64,000 nt of DNA, from assembly GCA_025024175.1 (NCBI GenBank), contig QCXZ01000064.1, positions 51,791,325-51,855,324 of the forward strand. The letters run 5' to 3'. Origin of the DNA: Rhyzopertha dominica. Taxonomy: Eukaryota; Arthropoda; Insecta; Coleoptera; Bostrichidae. The first letter of the stretch is position 1; each line of letters begins with the position of its first letter. The position numbers and the translations under genes are program-made. Below the pieces are notes generated by a model, which was given only the letters and a program-made list of their open reading frames with translations, was not told the DNA's origin and searched no databases. Shown here one piece after another: positions 25,890 to 36,890 of the stretch.

Positions 25890-26560
25890 TGCAAAAAATT
25901 CTCGAATCGAGGTAGTTTGATGTAAAGGAACGCGTCACTGTAGCGGATTAATGTGCGTATGCCAAAATTCAAAAACTGCGCGAAAAAACAGTTGCCGACT
26001 TCAAGGTGCGTTAGTAGAAGCTTGCCAGGAGTCGTGTGTGGATAATTCAACAGTAACTTAATGGTGTAAGCGTTCCAGAGAACTGGACTAGTGTTAAATA
26101 AGACCACAATAGTGGAAGAAGACCGCATGGACAAACAGGCAATAGACAAATACCAAAAGACAAATGTATTTGTTTTCTTTGTAGAAAATTTAAAAGCACG
26201 ATTCCAAAAGTGCAGACGATATATGAAAGGCAGCGGCGTAAGCTTCTGGCACGATAACGCTTGATCGCATAAAGCAGTGTCGGCCAAGAGAGTTTGCGAG
26301 AAGAACTGCTGTAAAATTCTCCCACATCCGACGTGCAGGTCTGAGATGAGTCCTTCAGATTTCGTTCTGTTCCTCCAGTGGAAAGGAGAATTTCGTGAAG
26401 TCCGATTCATTGACTTGGAAGGATAAAAGCCCTGCAACAGCATATTCGTTCCAACTGCTGAAACATCTTGACAAAAATAGCGTATTTAACGACATTACAT
26501 TACTGCCGAAGCCATGGCATGAAATATGTTTCATTTGCGAACTGTGTTTTGTATGCAGGA
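25890..26560 (+). pseudogene. Mariner-like transposase relic
   Basis: Plus-strand pieces in three frames follow mariner order. ALVEACQESCVDNSTV (about 26009-26056) resembles the N-terminal helix-turn-helix. VSFWHDNA then a stop then SHKAVSAK (about 26240-26285) matches the second catalytic Asp block (HDNA-x-H). MSPSDFVLFLQWKGEFREVRF (about 26346-26408) matches the third catalytic Asp block. Many stops make it dead. A 187-codon frame on the opposite strand (25880-26443) is only the antisense shadow of this relic. Confidence 0.7.
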
Positions 26561-27960
26561 ATGACTCGTACATGATAATGAACCTGATAATATACCACTG
26601 ATATTACCTTAAGAAATTTAAAATTATAACTTCATGGTAAATTCCGACTTAGTGCTTTTAAATCCTTAGGTGACAGTTCAAAACTCGATATCTACTTTCG
26701 TAGACATTATGATCCTGCGTGTGAAAAACTAAACCGAATTCGTCCTAATTAAGTTGGACAGCATATGAAGGTTTTGTTACTTCTATAGGGTATTCAACAA
26801 AACTGCCATAACTACAGTAGCAAATACATGTAACACTAGTCAACGGCAGGGTTTTCGTGTGTATGGGACGAATGAATATAGGTTTCTTCAGTGTAAGCTA
26901 TTGGTAGGTTTTCTTGGCGATCTTGCGTAAATAGTTAAGCCGTTGTTGTAGAATACTATGTTTTTCCATGAAAATTTGAACCTTCACCCTCAGAAAGCCC
27001 ATTTTCTAATAATTCTTTAGGGCTCTCATAATAGCCTGTATAATTATTATCGTCCGCAAGGTTCATATACATTCACTTCAAGGTTGTTACCTTTTTTGCA
27101 TGGTGTAAAAATGTACTATAAAAGCAGACATTGCCGCGTCATCTATCTCTTCTTCAATCTGCAGTTGTAAAGCTTTCGTACTCTTCATTTTCAGTTGCTT
27201 TTATTTCTTTCGTAATATTTTGTATGGTCAGCAAACATGTGTTCTGCGGCACGTTCTTCGGCCTTTTTAAGTGCCGTAGGGAGCTGATTTATTTCAGCTC
27301 CTCGCGCATGAAATGGATCACATTCAACCCGGTTCATTTACTACCTCAGTTGTTCGAAAAGAAAAGAGCAAGTAAACAACAGTGACACTACTTTTCTAGA
27401 TAAAAAGAAACGTTCATTTGTGCAATTTGAAAATCTGAGAATAGGAATAAAACTGTTTGGTCGATTCTAAATCACAAGCTTGGGCGTAAAAAGGCAGAAA
27501 TGCTGCTGAACTCGTACAGGTGAACAGTTTAATTATTTTTTACAGTACATACAATTCCAAGGGCAGGCACAAGCTAAAAGAAACCTGCTTGATGCGGTCA
27601 ACAATAAAATCTCTTCAACTCGTGATGTCAAAGGACCATTGATACCCTAAGGATAAGAGAGCCTGAGATCTTTTAGGACTAAGTAGTAAAATAATCACAT
27701 TTTTTCAGAAATGCAATTCAGAAAACCACCGATACATATCATAAATACCCATCTTTTTGTTCATAATACATCAGCAACTTTTCAGCTATATTATTAACAA
27801 ACGTAAAATTATAACCAAATAACAATTTGGTTTTAGAAATGGTCACAGAATAACTAAGTGATCGATATCGAAACCAATAGTACTTTTAATACACATAAGC
27901 GATCTACTTTAACCACATGAGTTTTATTACTGTTGAACAAGAAAATACTGATGATGTAAG
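26561..27960. other. Non-coding stretch
   Basis: No recognised gene, repeat or RNA. Confidence 0.45.
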
Positions 27961-27964
27961 TGAG

Positions 27965-28340
27965 AACAAAACCCCTCAGCGCCATCTAGGTGGAACTCTG
28001 CACATTAGGCGGACCACGACTATGGCACCACAGAACTCTCAACGAGCAAGTTAAATCATCTGCTTTGATCAGTTTATTCGGAACCCACGACTAGTTTCGT
28101 CCTTTTTGCGACTCTACAGGAAGGAATACCGAATGAACTGGCCAAAGGAGTCTGCCGCCTTAACCACGGGTTACGATATTAGTGTAAATGAGAGCAAAAG
28201 GCCCCAGCGCCATCTAGACGGAACTCTGCACTGCAGCGCGCTTTGGTCAGTTCATTTGGTATTCCTGCCTGAGGAGTGCCAACAAGAACGGAAATGGTGG
28301 TATCAGAACGATTTGATCAAAGCAGATGATATTTAATGAT
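27965..28340. repeat. Foldback repeat with nested direct repeats
   Basis: 28051-28146 and 28243-28336 are inverted copies (tcatctgctttgatca at the outer end, ggaataccraatgaactg at the inner end). A second pair is direct: 27965-28020 and 28185-28240 share CAGCGCCATCTA, GGAACTCTGCAC and a following GC-rich tract. One member of the direct pair is outside and the other lies in the spacer of the foldback. Confidence 0.8.
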
Positions 28341-29491
28341 GACGTAGTTGAAGTTATACTCAGACAAAGCAGAAAACTATCAAATTATTGTCAAAAAAGG
28401 CTTTCACCTCCACTGATGTTTATTAAACTGTAACGGGATAGTGGGATCCTTGCACCAAACACTCTTATTTCCTTATAAAATTAAGATATTTTTATCGGTT
28501 AATGTTTTGAATTAATGAGTAGCAATAAAATACAAAGAAAATACACATCGTCGACGTCAATTATTTTAGGAAAACGTCTTCCGGCAACATCGCAGCAGTC
28601 ATCCCAAAACTTGCCAAACCCTGCAACGTCATAACCCCCAGCGGGTTGGCAATCACTGTAGTGCCGAATATTTCGGTACCGCTACCGTCGGTATGCTAAT
28701 GTCTGTTTATATTAAGGTGCAAGAATCTACAATATGTATGCAAAACCGGCGTGCGGTTTCCTCTTAATACCGTCGGGTATATTTTATGGATAGGAAATTA
28801 AAGCCGGGAGTTCTTCATAACTTCCCGGAAGTGGGGTTTGATGTAAGCACTGGCTCGGTTTTAAGAAGTGCCCGAACCTCCAAGTCGGAGGCCGTTTAAA
28901 CGCAGTTTATGAGTTATTGTTTCGGAAAGCGGAGGGGGCTTCCGAGAAAAGTGGTAAATTGAAAGGGGTGAGTCTCCAGTTTGCATTTTGGGTGGTATGC
29001 GGTATGTAGGATAGAATTGTACATGCCCCAGCTATTATGCCAGCGTCTGTGTGAACAAATTAAAAATTTGCTGGCTGACAAGAAACAAGAACACTTAGTA
29101 ATAATTGTTCCGTATACATAAAATTTGGTGTACAACTATTAGAGAATAGAGAAAATTTTTTCACTAATTACCTAAAAATAAAATTAATGCGTAATCTGCT
29201 GCAAAAAGCGAAAGCCAACCACGCCATTCATTTAAAGGAGGGGTGCACATTCCGTTCCGCCCAAAATTGAGGACCACGTCTGGCGCCTCTTCAAGTTCTT
29301 CCAATTATTCGACCATCATGCAAACCCAGACAAAATAATGTCGGTAAATACATCATTATTATTCCTAGTTCCATTTTGCTTGTTCTCTATACCTCACCAG
29401 GCCATGCTCAAAGATGAGGAGCAGCACTGGATGAAGATGTATGAAAACATGTCAAAACCTCTTATTCAGCAGTAAACGGTCCAGTCACATT
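28341..29491. other. Non-coding, includes a GC-richer island (28790-28960)
   Basis: No coding call. The island is non-repetitive and contains short inverted words (ccgggagttcttcataacttcccgg). Confidence 0.35.
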
Positions 29492-30428
29492 CCTTAAGAG
29501 GGGCATTTACTTGGAGCGATCGGGCAGAAATGTAAGCTATGCAACCCATATTACCAGCGGGACATGGGACGTAAGAGGGTAGCCGATAGTTTGAAATCAC
29601 GCAAAGATCGTACGAGCAACAGACGGGCTAAACTAATATTCGGAATATTGCTGACTGTGTGTAGGGTGTGCATAAAAAAGTAAGCATGATATTAGTAACT
29701 TACTATCATATTATACCATGTTATTCAGAATATGGAATAACCCATTTATTTCTGTAAATATGAACTATATAACATTTCATTCTAACTACATGTCGACTAT
29801 GATTTCTGGAGGAACTTTTATAATAATTTTCCTTCCGCCTCCCCATTCCTTCAGCAGACAGTAAATTACTGTGAAGGAGCTTTTAACATTAAACTTGTCA
29901 CGTGTAATCAGACATACAATCTTAGAAATCCAGTCATATCGGAATAGATCGTATACCGCTCGATCATTCCCGACAAGATTGTATCTTAGCTTCACTGTTA
30001 ACTGGATACCAAGCGACGGACCTGGTGGGGATGGGCATTCGCATTCCGCTCTCTTGACGGACTCGTGCGAAAGGGTTTGCGGTTTTAGATTTTTTGAAGG
30101 TTTTTACTCATTTATCGTGCTCATGTTTTTGGTAGTGTACAAAGAAATATGTAGCTACAACGTGGAGTTCGAATTTTTCGTTTATGTGCCTTAGTTTTAG
30201 AGAAATAGCTCGCCAAAAATACGCATTTTTAAGCAAAATATAACAACAAATATTTACATTACCGTACCAAATTCAGAAAAAAAACTCGAAATCTACGTTG
30301 TAGCTACATCTTTTGTCATTGCCATGTCGAAATTTCACTTCGAAAAAGTTTCGAATAACTCGGTAAAATGTAAAACGGTAGGTGCTTAAAGTGACCCGAT
30401 TCGCTCTAAGTAAACGCCCCTCTTAAGG
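29492..30428. mobile_element. TIR DNA element, TTAA at ends
   Basis: The ends are inverted repeats of about 35 bp: CCTTAAGAGGGGC at the left and its complement at the right, with TTTACTT and GAGCGA conserved inward. TTAA sits at 29494-29497 and 30423-30426, consistent with a TTAA-targeting superfamily such as piggyBac or Kolobok. A second, inner inverted repeat lies at about 30151-30180 and 30288-30308 (gtagctacaacg). A 107-codon frame at 29871-30194 has no recognisable domain, so I call the element non-autonomous. Confidence 0.75.
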
Positions 30429-32575
30429 CTGGGATCCTGGAAAGACAGGAAAGATCTATCCGAGATAGCGATAGAAAGCGAACCACAATTATTATTTGAC
30501 AAAACAGGACCACTGTATTCTTGCTTCTTATTCAAAAGCTCGTGATCGACATATTAACGTAAGCTATTTTTTATGTGCAAACTAAGTGATGCAATAACCA
30601 CAATTCGTAAAAGTGTAAGCTAGAAATAATCTGAAAGGTAGACCTCGTAATTATCAATTATTTTAGCAAAAATATTAAAAATATAAATACCTTAAGCTCT
30701 AGCTGAATCTTTTATCTTTCACATAAGTTTTTAATTTGTTCTCTTTCTATCGTTAGCTCGAATATATCCTTCTCAACCACTGCAAGCGCCGTCGTGTTCC
30801 TTAGAACCAAAAATTTAAGATGACTATCCTTTTCGACGTTCACTGCACTGGCTCTTCGTGTTCGGTATTCCTGGAACAATGCCCGAAAATATACCATTAT
30901 AGTGTTTAGACCTATGTGTTGGTCCTATTTATTACCAATACTTCTGACAGATAATTCGGCTTCTATCAAACTTACTAAGTTAACTAATACTTTCACATCC
31001 TCTCACTCCAGACATACTGACGAATCAAAAAAGCTTTCTGTGTAATTTGCGCCTATTTTGTTCAATCAGTTTGTTGCGCTAGATAACCACTTACCGACAG
31101 ATTAAGTTTACATGGACTTCTCTAAGCCTTTGTTTAACTTGATCCTAATATATTAATCTTCATACTTCTATTCATCTGTACTGCCGTAGAGCTCTATTTT
31201 AGGGTCCCTATTTTTCAAAATGTTGATAGATCGAACATCTGGTGTAAAAGTAATATGCTGCCTCTGAATATAGTTCAGCGTAGTTTTGCCTTTTACATTA
31301 AAACATTACCTCAGTACAATATCGAGAGTCTTACTCCTGGCATATCCAGCACTTTTAATAATTTTGAGGTAACTTTTGGTAGCAGGTTGTCTTTTGTACC
31401 GAATATACAAAATGTCTTAATGAAAACAAAATGTATGTTCCACGTAGCATCAGATATTTTTTAACTTTTAGTAATTGCTATTTTGCAAGTTTAGTTGGTG
31501 GTATAGTCATCATACTACGTTAAACATAATATACATAACATTGAGTAGGTTAAAAGAAAATGTTTGAAGCTTTTAAGTTTTAAGCTGAACTGTGTCTGTT
31601 CTTCCATGTGCATTTATGAATATTAATGACATTCCAGGCACGCTATTGTCAACCTGGAGAATAAAATCGACTTTCATGCTCATATGTTTGTATTTCCAAT
31701 AGCTTACTCTTGACTTTGACATCTGATTTTGCATATAGTGACTTCATTTGACTCCATTTCCATAAAACGCTACGTTGGTAGGCCTTTACGATCTAGGGTT
31801 ATTAATTACATGGTTGGTATACTTTTAAAATTTAAAATTTATTGTTTTGATTTGTCATTAGTGAGTATTCAATGTCAAGAGGAAACGTGTATTTAACTGC
31901 AATGAATTAAAACTAGTACTTCCTGACTATGGCATTGCACAGGTTTGCCCTGCCTATCGTCATCCTTTTATGACACCTTGTAATCTTGCATAAAAAATAA
32001 AAATGATAATCTGCAGTACACTTGTCAAATCTGAAAATCTAACATTTGACCGTATGTAACTCAAAGCCGCCAAAATAACTAAATGCATAAAAGCGCAAAA
32101 AATTAAAAAAACTTACACTAGGGAAGGGCTTTATAGAAATGGAATTGACTATAAACTATCTTCTTACCTTGATTGGTCTTTTTGCTTGGCTTGTCTGTAC
32201 ATTTGGTTTCTTTTGTGACGCATGTGTTTCTAGGAGCATTATTTTACCACGCAATCCACGTATCTACCTAATCGTTCTTTTGTTTTATAACATAACGAAT
32301 CACTATTAGTTACAAACTAAATCGGTTCCCATCAGGATTCTTCTTCTAGGTCATCTATCATTGAGGATTGGCTGTCTTCATCACAGCACACGTTATTAGT
32401 TTCGTTAATAACTTTTTTGTTATTAAGCACTTTTGCACCTCTTTTATGGATTTGAGTTAACTAAAAGTCCTGCTCCTACGTCTTTTACAGCAAGCCAGAA
32501 TTCCGTGGTTGACATTGGGACGCCATTACAATAAAATTTTATTAGGAATATAAATTACAAATAGAAATGCCAAAA
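30429..32575. other. Non-coding stretch
   Basis: No feature recognised on either strand. Confidence 0.45.
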
Positions 32576-32912
32576 TGTGTACATCTTCTGAAGTCCCAGA
32601 ACAAAATTAAATGTCGTGGAATGAGTTACAGCGCCATCTGTGAATGTTATATGTGAAATACGGTAATGAAATTGTCAGGGGCAACCGACAAATCGGAAAC
32701 TTTTGGAACTTACGTGGGAGGAATCTGAAACCTAAATATGGTTCATTCACAATTAACATAATACGTTATTTGTAACCTAATATCCCTAAAGATAGGCCTT
32801 GCACATGTTTGTGATCACGTCCTACGTTTATGGGTAGTCTGGCGTCGGGAATTTAATTTATAACTTATAACTATAACCATTACCGGCATTTCGAAAAACA
32901 ATAAGGGTACAC

Positions 32913-33046
32913 GAAAGTAAGAATTTAGGATGGCAATGCCATCTGTCAGTAATACACCGACATGATGACAAAGGCAGCTAGGTGGCTTTGTCATCATGTC
33001 GGTGTATTACTGACAGATGGCATTGCCATCCTAAATTCTTACTTTC
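32913..33046. repeat. Perfect 61-bp inverted repeat (hairpin)
   Basis: 32913-32973 is the exact reverse complement of 32986-33046, with GCAGCTAGGTGG as the loop. I see no mismatch in 61 positions, so the duplication is recent relative to the surrounding decayed sequence. Confidence 0.97.
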
Positions 33047-33090
33047 ATCATAACATTGCTTTGGTATATAAGCAAAACCAGTTCTATGTC

Positions 33091-33180
33091 GTGTTGTCTA
33101 CTTTAGACCTAAACTGCACTGATGAGCTGTAATGACAGCGAAATAGTACTATCTGCAGTTGGTTGAGGTGTAGACAGTAC
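33091..33180 (+). ncRNA. Hammerhead ribozyme, type I layout
   Basis: Core CUGAUGA 33119-33125. Helix II GCUGU 33126-33130 pairs with ACAGC 33135-33139 (loop AAUG). GAA is 33140-33142. Helix III is the 10-nt palindrome AUAGUACUAU 33143-33152, ending in U16.1, with cleavage-site C17 at 33153. Helix I is long and open-ended: AACUGCA 33112-33118 with UGCAGUU 33154-33160; an internal loop (GGUUG); ACCU 33107-33110 with AGGU 33166-33169; a 5-nt bulge; and GUGUUGUCUAC 33091-33101 with GUAGACAGUAC 33170-33180. All invariant core bases are present. The internal loop in helix I and the small loop on helix II are where natural hammerheads make tertiary contacts. Predicted self-cleaving; not tested. Confidence 0.88.
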
Positions 33181-33655
33181 AGCATAGACATGCATTTTAA
33201 TAAGGGTACACATTGGTTTTCGCAATTCATCTTGAAACTCTTTCCCACTGGACCACCGAGGCCCGCTTTTTCGGTATATAGTATGTCAGATATCAGGAGT
33301 CAATGCGTCTGTTTATAAGAGAGCATGAGAGCTAATTACTTTAATTCTGGGTTAATATATACCTCAATTTTACGTTTTTGTGAAGTACGCATAATGAGGA
33401 CGCTTTACGTTTACGTTAATTGTGAATGTACAGCCTAAAGTAGATGAGTAGTAAACCACAGAAATTTAAGCCTGGCATCAACTTGATTTAAACATACTTT
33501 GTGTAAACACAGATCCGCGTACACGCCATAGCCGTGTTTCATTTGCGACGCACACAGTGCCATCTATGAATGTGAGATCCTTACTATTTCGTGTATTGTT
33601 TGTTGCAGCAATAATGTTTAGAGTTATCTTATAGGAGAGTGTCCCGTACCTGTCC

Positions 33656-34383
33656 AGAACTAACTATTATTTTTTTGCCAAAGAACATAATTAAACGACA
33701 GCCCTTTCTATACTTATATAACATCTTGATTTTTTATTGGAATCTCATTGAAATCCTATTTCGTAGGTACCAAAACGTTGTGTAACACAACCTTTTTCAA
33801 AAAAGGTTCTTACTTATGAATCTCGCTTACACATTGTTTTGTACAAAATAGGTTTGCGAGCTGCACTACTAGAGTAAGTTAATTAAAATTTAACGTACTA
33901 CACCCAGCTAATGCGTAATAATAGTATTGTGGTAAGTTCGCGCCACCTGCACTAATTTCACATCGCGCCACCCTGCAGGGGGTTCACTGAAATTCTCATT
34001 TACGTCTTCCGCTTGTAAAACCAAAACAAAGGGATGTGACGCGTAATATTGACGCCCTGCGACAGTCCTAATTAAAATTTATGACATTCCCCTGCCGATT
34101 GAAGGTATCCCACGCATAAATTTATAATTAGCCGGTTCTTGTATTCTAAGCGATAAATCTTGTCCCATTTTCCGCGGGTATTAGCCCCAACTGACGTTGG
34201 TTGGAGCAGGAATTTGATTATTGGTGATTTATAGTAATCCTCAGTGAGCACCATTACGACAAACGCTGAGTCAATATCCCAGGAAATACGACGCTCTAAT
34301 ACCCTAGCTGGGCAAATTCCTTTCACCCTGCACGTATAGTAGGTAGTTATAGGCGGCAGCAACCAATAAAAATATAAATCAGT
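33656..34383. other. Non-coding, includes a GC-richer island (33960-34340)
   Basis: No coding call. The 33960-34340 part is non-repetitive and has a more even base mix than its flanks; a 96-codon minus frame there (34072-34362) shows no known domain. Confidence 0.35.
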
Positions 34384-34407
34384 TTATTATTATTATTATT
34401 ATTATTA

Positions 34408-34478
<71 letters not shown>
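34384..34478. repeat. (TTA)n microsatellite
   Basis: About 95 bp of TTA units with one slip near 34409. Confidence 0.97.
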
Positions 34479-34681
34479 CAATTATCATTCATTCTACATT
34501 AGCCATTGTTATTATTAATGTTTACGGCAGGTTAAAAACTTTTTGTCTCATGTTTACGAATATCAAGTCAAATTTTATGAGGTTCAGCCGACATTGTAGC
34601 GCACAAATGTATGTTTTGTTATCGCCTGCGGTAATATAATTCACTTAAATCACTTATCTTAATATAATTTATAATGCTTTG

Positions 34682-35056
34682 TACAGGGTTTCTATAAATG
34701 ATTCATGCATACAGGGTGCTAATGGAAATTATAGATTAAATTAGTTTGCCGCCTCTCAGAAAAGTGACGTATACTAGTCATCTGTCGATTTTTGAATTAT
34801 TTGATATATTTTAATATGAGAAAACGCCTGGGCGTGTGTATTTTTCAACATATTCTATAGTGTTTTGTGGAATAATGAACTTTAAGGTTGCAGAAAGCTC
34901 ACATTTCGGAGCTGTGGTGTGACATTGATCAGCAACGTTCAGTACTATCGCCACGCCGTGCATGATGTAGCTTGGCAGCAGTTACAAAAAGGCGGCATAA
35001 AGAATTCACAAATCGACGCCACCCGCGTTGCATGGATCATTTATTGAAACCCTGTA
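34682..35056. mobile_element. MITE with 28-bp TIRs and TA ends
   Basis: Left end TACAGGGTTTC (from 34682) and right end (to 35056) are inverted repeats of 28 bp with two differences; both start with TA, as expected for a Tc1/mariner-type TA target. No protein frame. Its interior from 34710 begins with a second TACAGGG word and matches the dispersed repeat at 40938-41154. Confidence 0.8.
34710..34917 (+). repeat. Dispersed repeat, copy 1
   Basis: Matches 40938-41154 in the same orientation. Shared words are taatggaaattat, tttgccgcctctca, caacatattct, tagtgttttgtg and agaaagctcacatttcggag. Confidence 0.8.
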
Positions 35057-36890
35057 GTTGTATACTCAATATTTCATGCATGGCATTATACCAAGGGAGC
35101 CAGGACTTCACATTGTGCATATTATTTGGACATTATTTTTAAATAGGTCCCTTTTTTTGGAAATTTTCTTACTGAATCCAATTCTGTAAGTTTTAAACAA
35201 ACGGGATTTGCATTCAACCTTAATTCTAATTTTTTGCCACTTTTAAGATTTTTCGTAACATTTATAGCTTCTGAAATCCATATATCTCTTATTATTTTGC
35301 AAAAGGTAAATTCTTGCTCATTGAAACTTGTGTATGGAAAACATAATGTTACTTTCGTGAAATTATTTGCCCAGTCACAACCAAAAAATAAATAAACCAA
35401 AGATAAAGCAAAATCCGATAATAAAAATGTAAGTCGAATGACTTTTTATTTGTATAAAAATTTTACTATAGTCAATAGAGCAATATTACAGAAAGTACTT
35501 TGGCTAGACAATCATGCCATATTTTGCACTAACTAAAAACATTATAACGTTTTTTTATAGCTATTATAGTAATTGAGATGCAAACATCAGTAGAAATTGG
35601 CTAGATATTAAAAACGCCCTGTATATCGAAAACGAATCAACTTAGCAAGGTCCGTTTGCGCGTCTTAACTATGCCTGAAAAAATGATCATGACATCAGTT
35701 CATGCTTATTTTTATGCAAGGATTATTCTCAAAAAGCTTCGGTGAATTAAGAAAGAAGTTTTTTATCTTTAATTTTGATCTTGTTGGAGGCCAACATTTA
35801 TATTAATGGTTGTAATTCCTTGCAATCGGGTTTATGTGAGCATTTGGAGGTTCCTCCTATTTCTTTGTTTTACAAGAAACCCTCTTGTATTTCTGTATGT
35901 TTGAATTAATGTTTAGATTTGATTGTAGTCTAACTCGATGATACCCTTTATATTGTTTATTGTTTAATGCTACGTTAGTTTTTGTAAGTATTTGCCCTGC
36001 AATACCAACACGAGGGGGTGATGATTGTATAGGACAGAAACAGGCAAACTTCGAAGTGAATTGCATAACTTAAGCATCAGTCTTGCCAACAACGGATAAA
36101 ATAGCCCCAAATCCAAACTAACTCTGAACCGCCAAATTTAGATCCACTGCAGTACTTTTTTATGTTGAAGGTGTTACATACAGAATCAGTAAAATTTTTA
36201 AGAAGCTAACTTATCCCTACTATATTCCAGCCCCCTTCGGGAATAACACAAACTCTTCCATCTACGAAGAACAAAATAAATCATCTGTTCTAAATAAGGT
36301 TTGCACCGGTCACAATATTTTGCGGACGAAAGTCTCCTTTCTACAACCCAATAATTTCGAGAAACCACATACATTTCCAAATATCCGAATAATCTGAATC
36401 GCGAAGATGGTTACCATTTCTCCACTATCTGGAATTCCATCACACAACGGCTATCACCACTTTAACAATCTTCCACCTGTGTCACCCCCCCTCGTAATAC
36501 CAGGTACAACGTTACTCTATTGTTTACTTTCACTTTCCTCCTTGGGGTTTATTAGTTCCGCTCGGGCGTGTTTCTCGCGTTAGGTTTGTACCATATTCAA
36601 TACTACTTGTTCCTGTTCCTTACAAGAGCGGACGGGCGAATCGTGGACCCTATTCCAAAAACACACGCGGCCTAACCCAAATCTACACTAATAACAATGT
36701 TCATTGTTGTGAATTTGTAAAACGTTACTGTTTTACCTGCCATGCTCTTGTTTACATTTAATATATGGAATCAGGATTAACACTATTGTTGACAATCTGA
36801 GTATATAATATTTTATTTTATTTGCAGTTTATGAGAATAACCGAGCGTAAAAAGTGAAAGGCTATGTTTAGGTAGATGAATACCTGCTTA
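35057..36890. other. Non-coding stretch
   Basis: A 92-codon minus frame (35122-35400) and a 69-codon minus frame (35857-36066) have no recognisable domain; nothing else is supported. Confidence 0.4.

Larger units (their letters stand above)
32900..33211 (+). mobile_element. Hammerhead-bearing insertion with 13-bp target duplication
   Basis: AATAAGGGTACAC occurs at 32900-32912 and 33199-33211 and encloses 286 bp. The insert has two parts: a perfect 61-bp inverted repeat (32913-32973 and 32986-33046, 12-nt loop), then a unit from about 33047 to 33198 that is homologous to 41238-41388. The unit contains a full hammerhead. There is no protein frame. The structure fits a retrotransposed small non-autonomous element (retrozyme-like or SINE-like) whose 5' side was copied back on itself during integration. 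Confidence 0.8.
32577..33655 (-). mobile_element. Degenerate relative of the 60.4-61.6 kb THAP-type element
   Basis: 32605-32720 matches the reverse complement of 61450-61580 (ggaatgagttacagcgccatctgtgaatgtt and onward). 33465-33655 matches the reverse complement of 60424-60620 (catcaacttgattt, tagccgtg, gtgccatctatgaatgt, gagagtgtcc). Both ends of the two copies therefore correspond. No THAP coding remnant is visible in this copy, and its centre carries a later hammerhead-unit insertion (32913-33198). Confidence 0.7.

Noticed and set aside
25880..26443. 187-codon minus-strand open frame
   Set aside because: It is the antisense of a decayed mariner-like transposase readable on the plus strand; the peptide has no domain.
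29871..30194. 107-codon frame inside the TTAA-ended element
   Set aside because: No transposase motif; covers inverted-repeat sequence, so probably chance.
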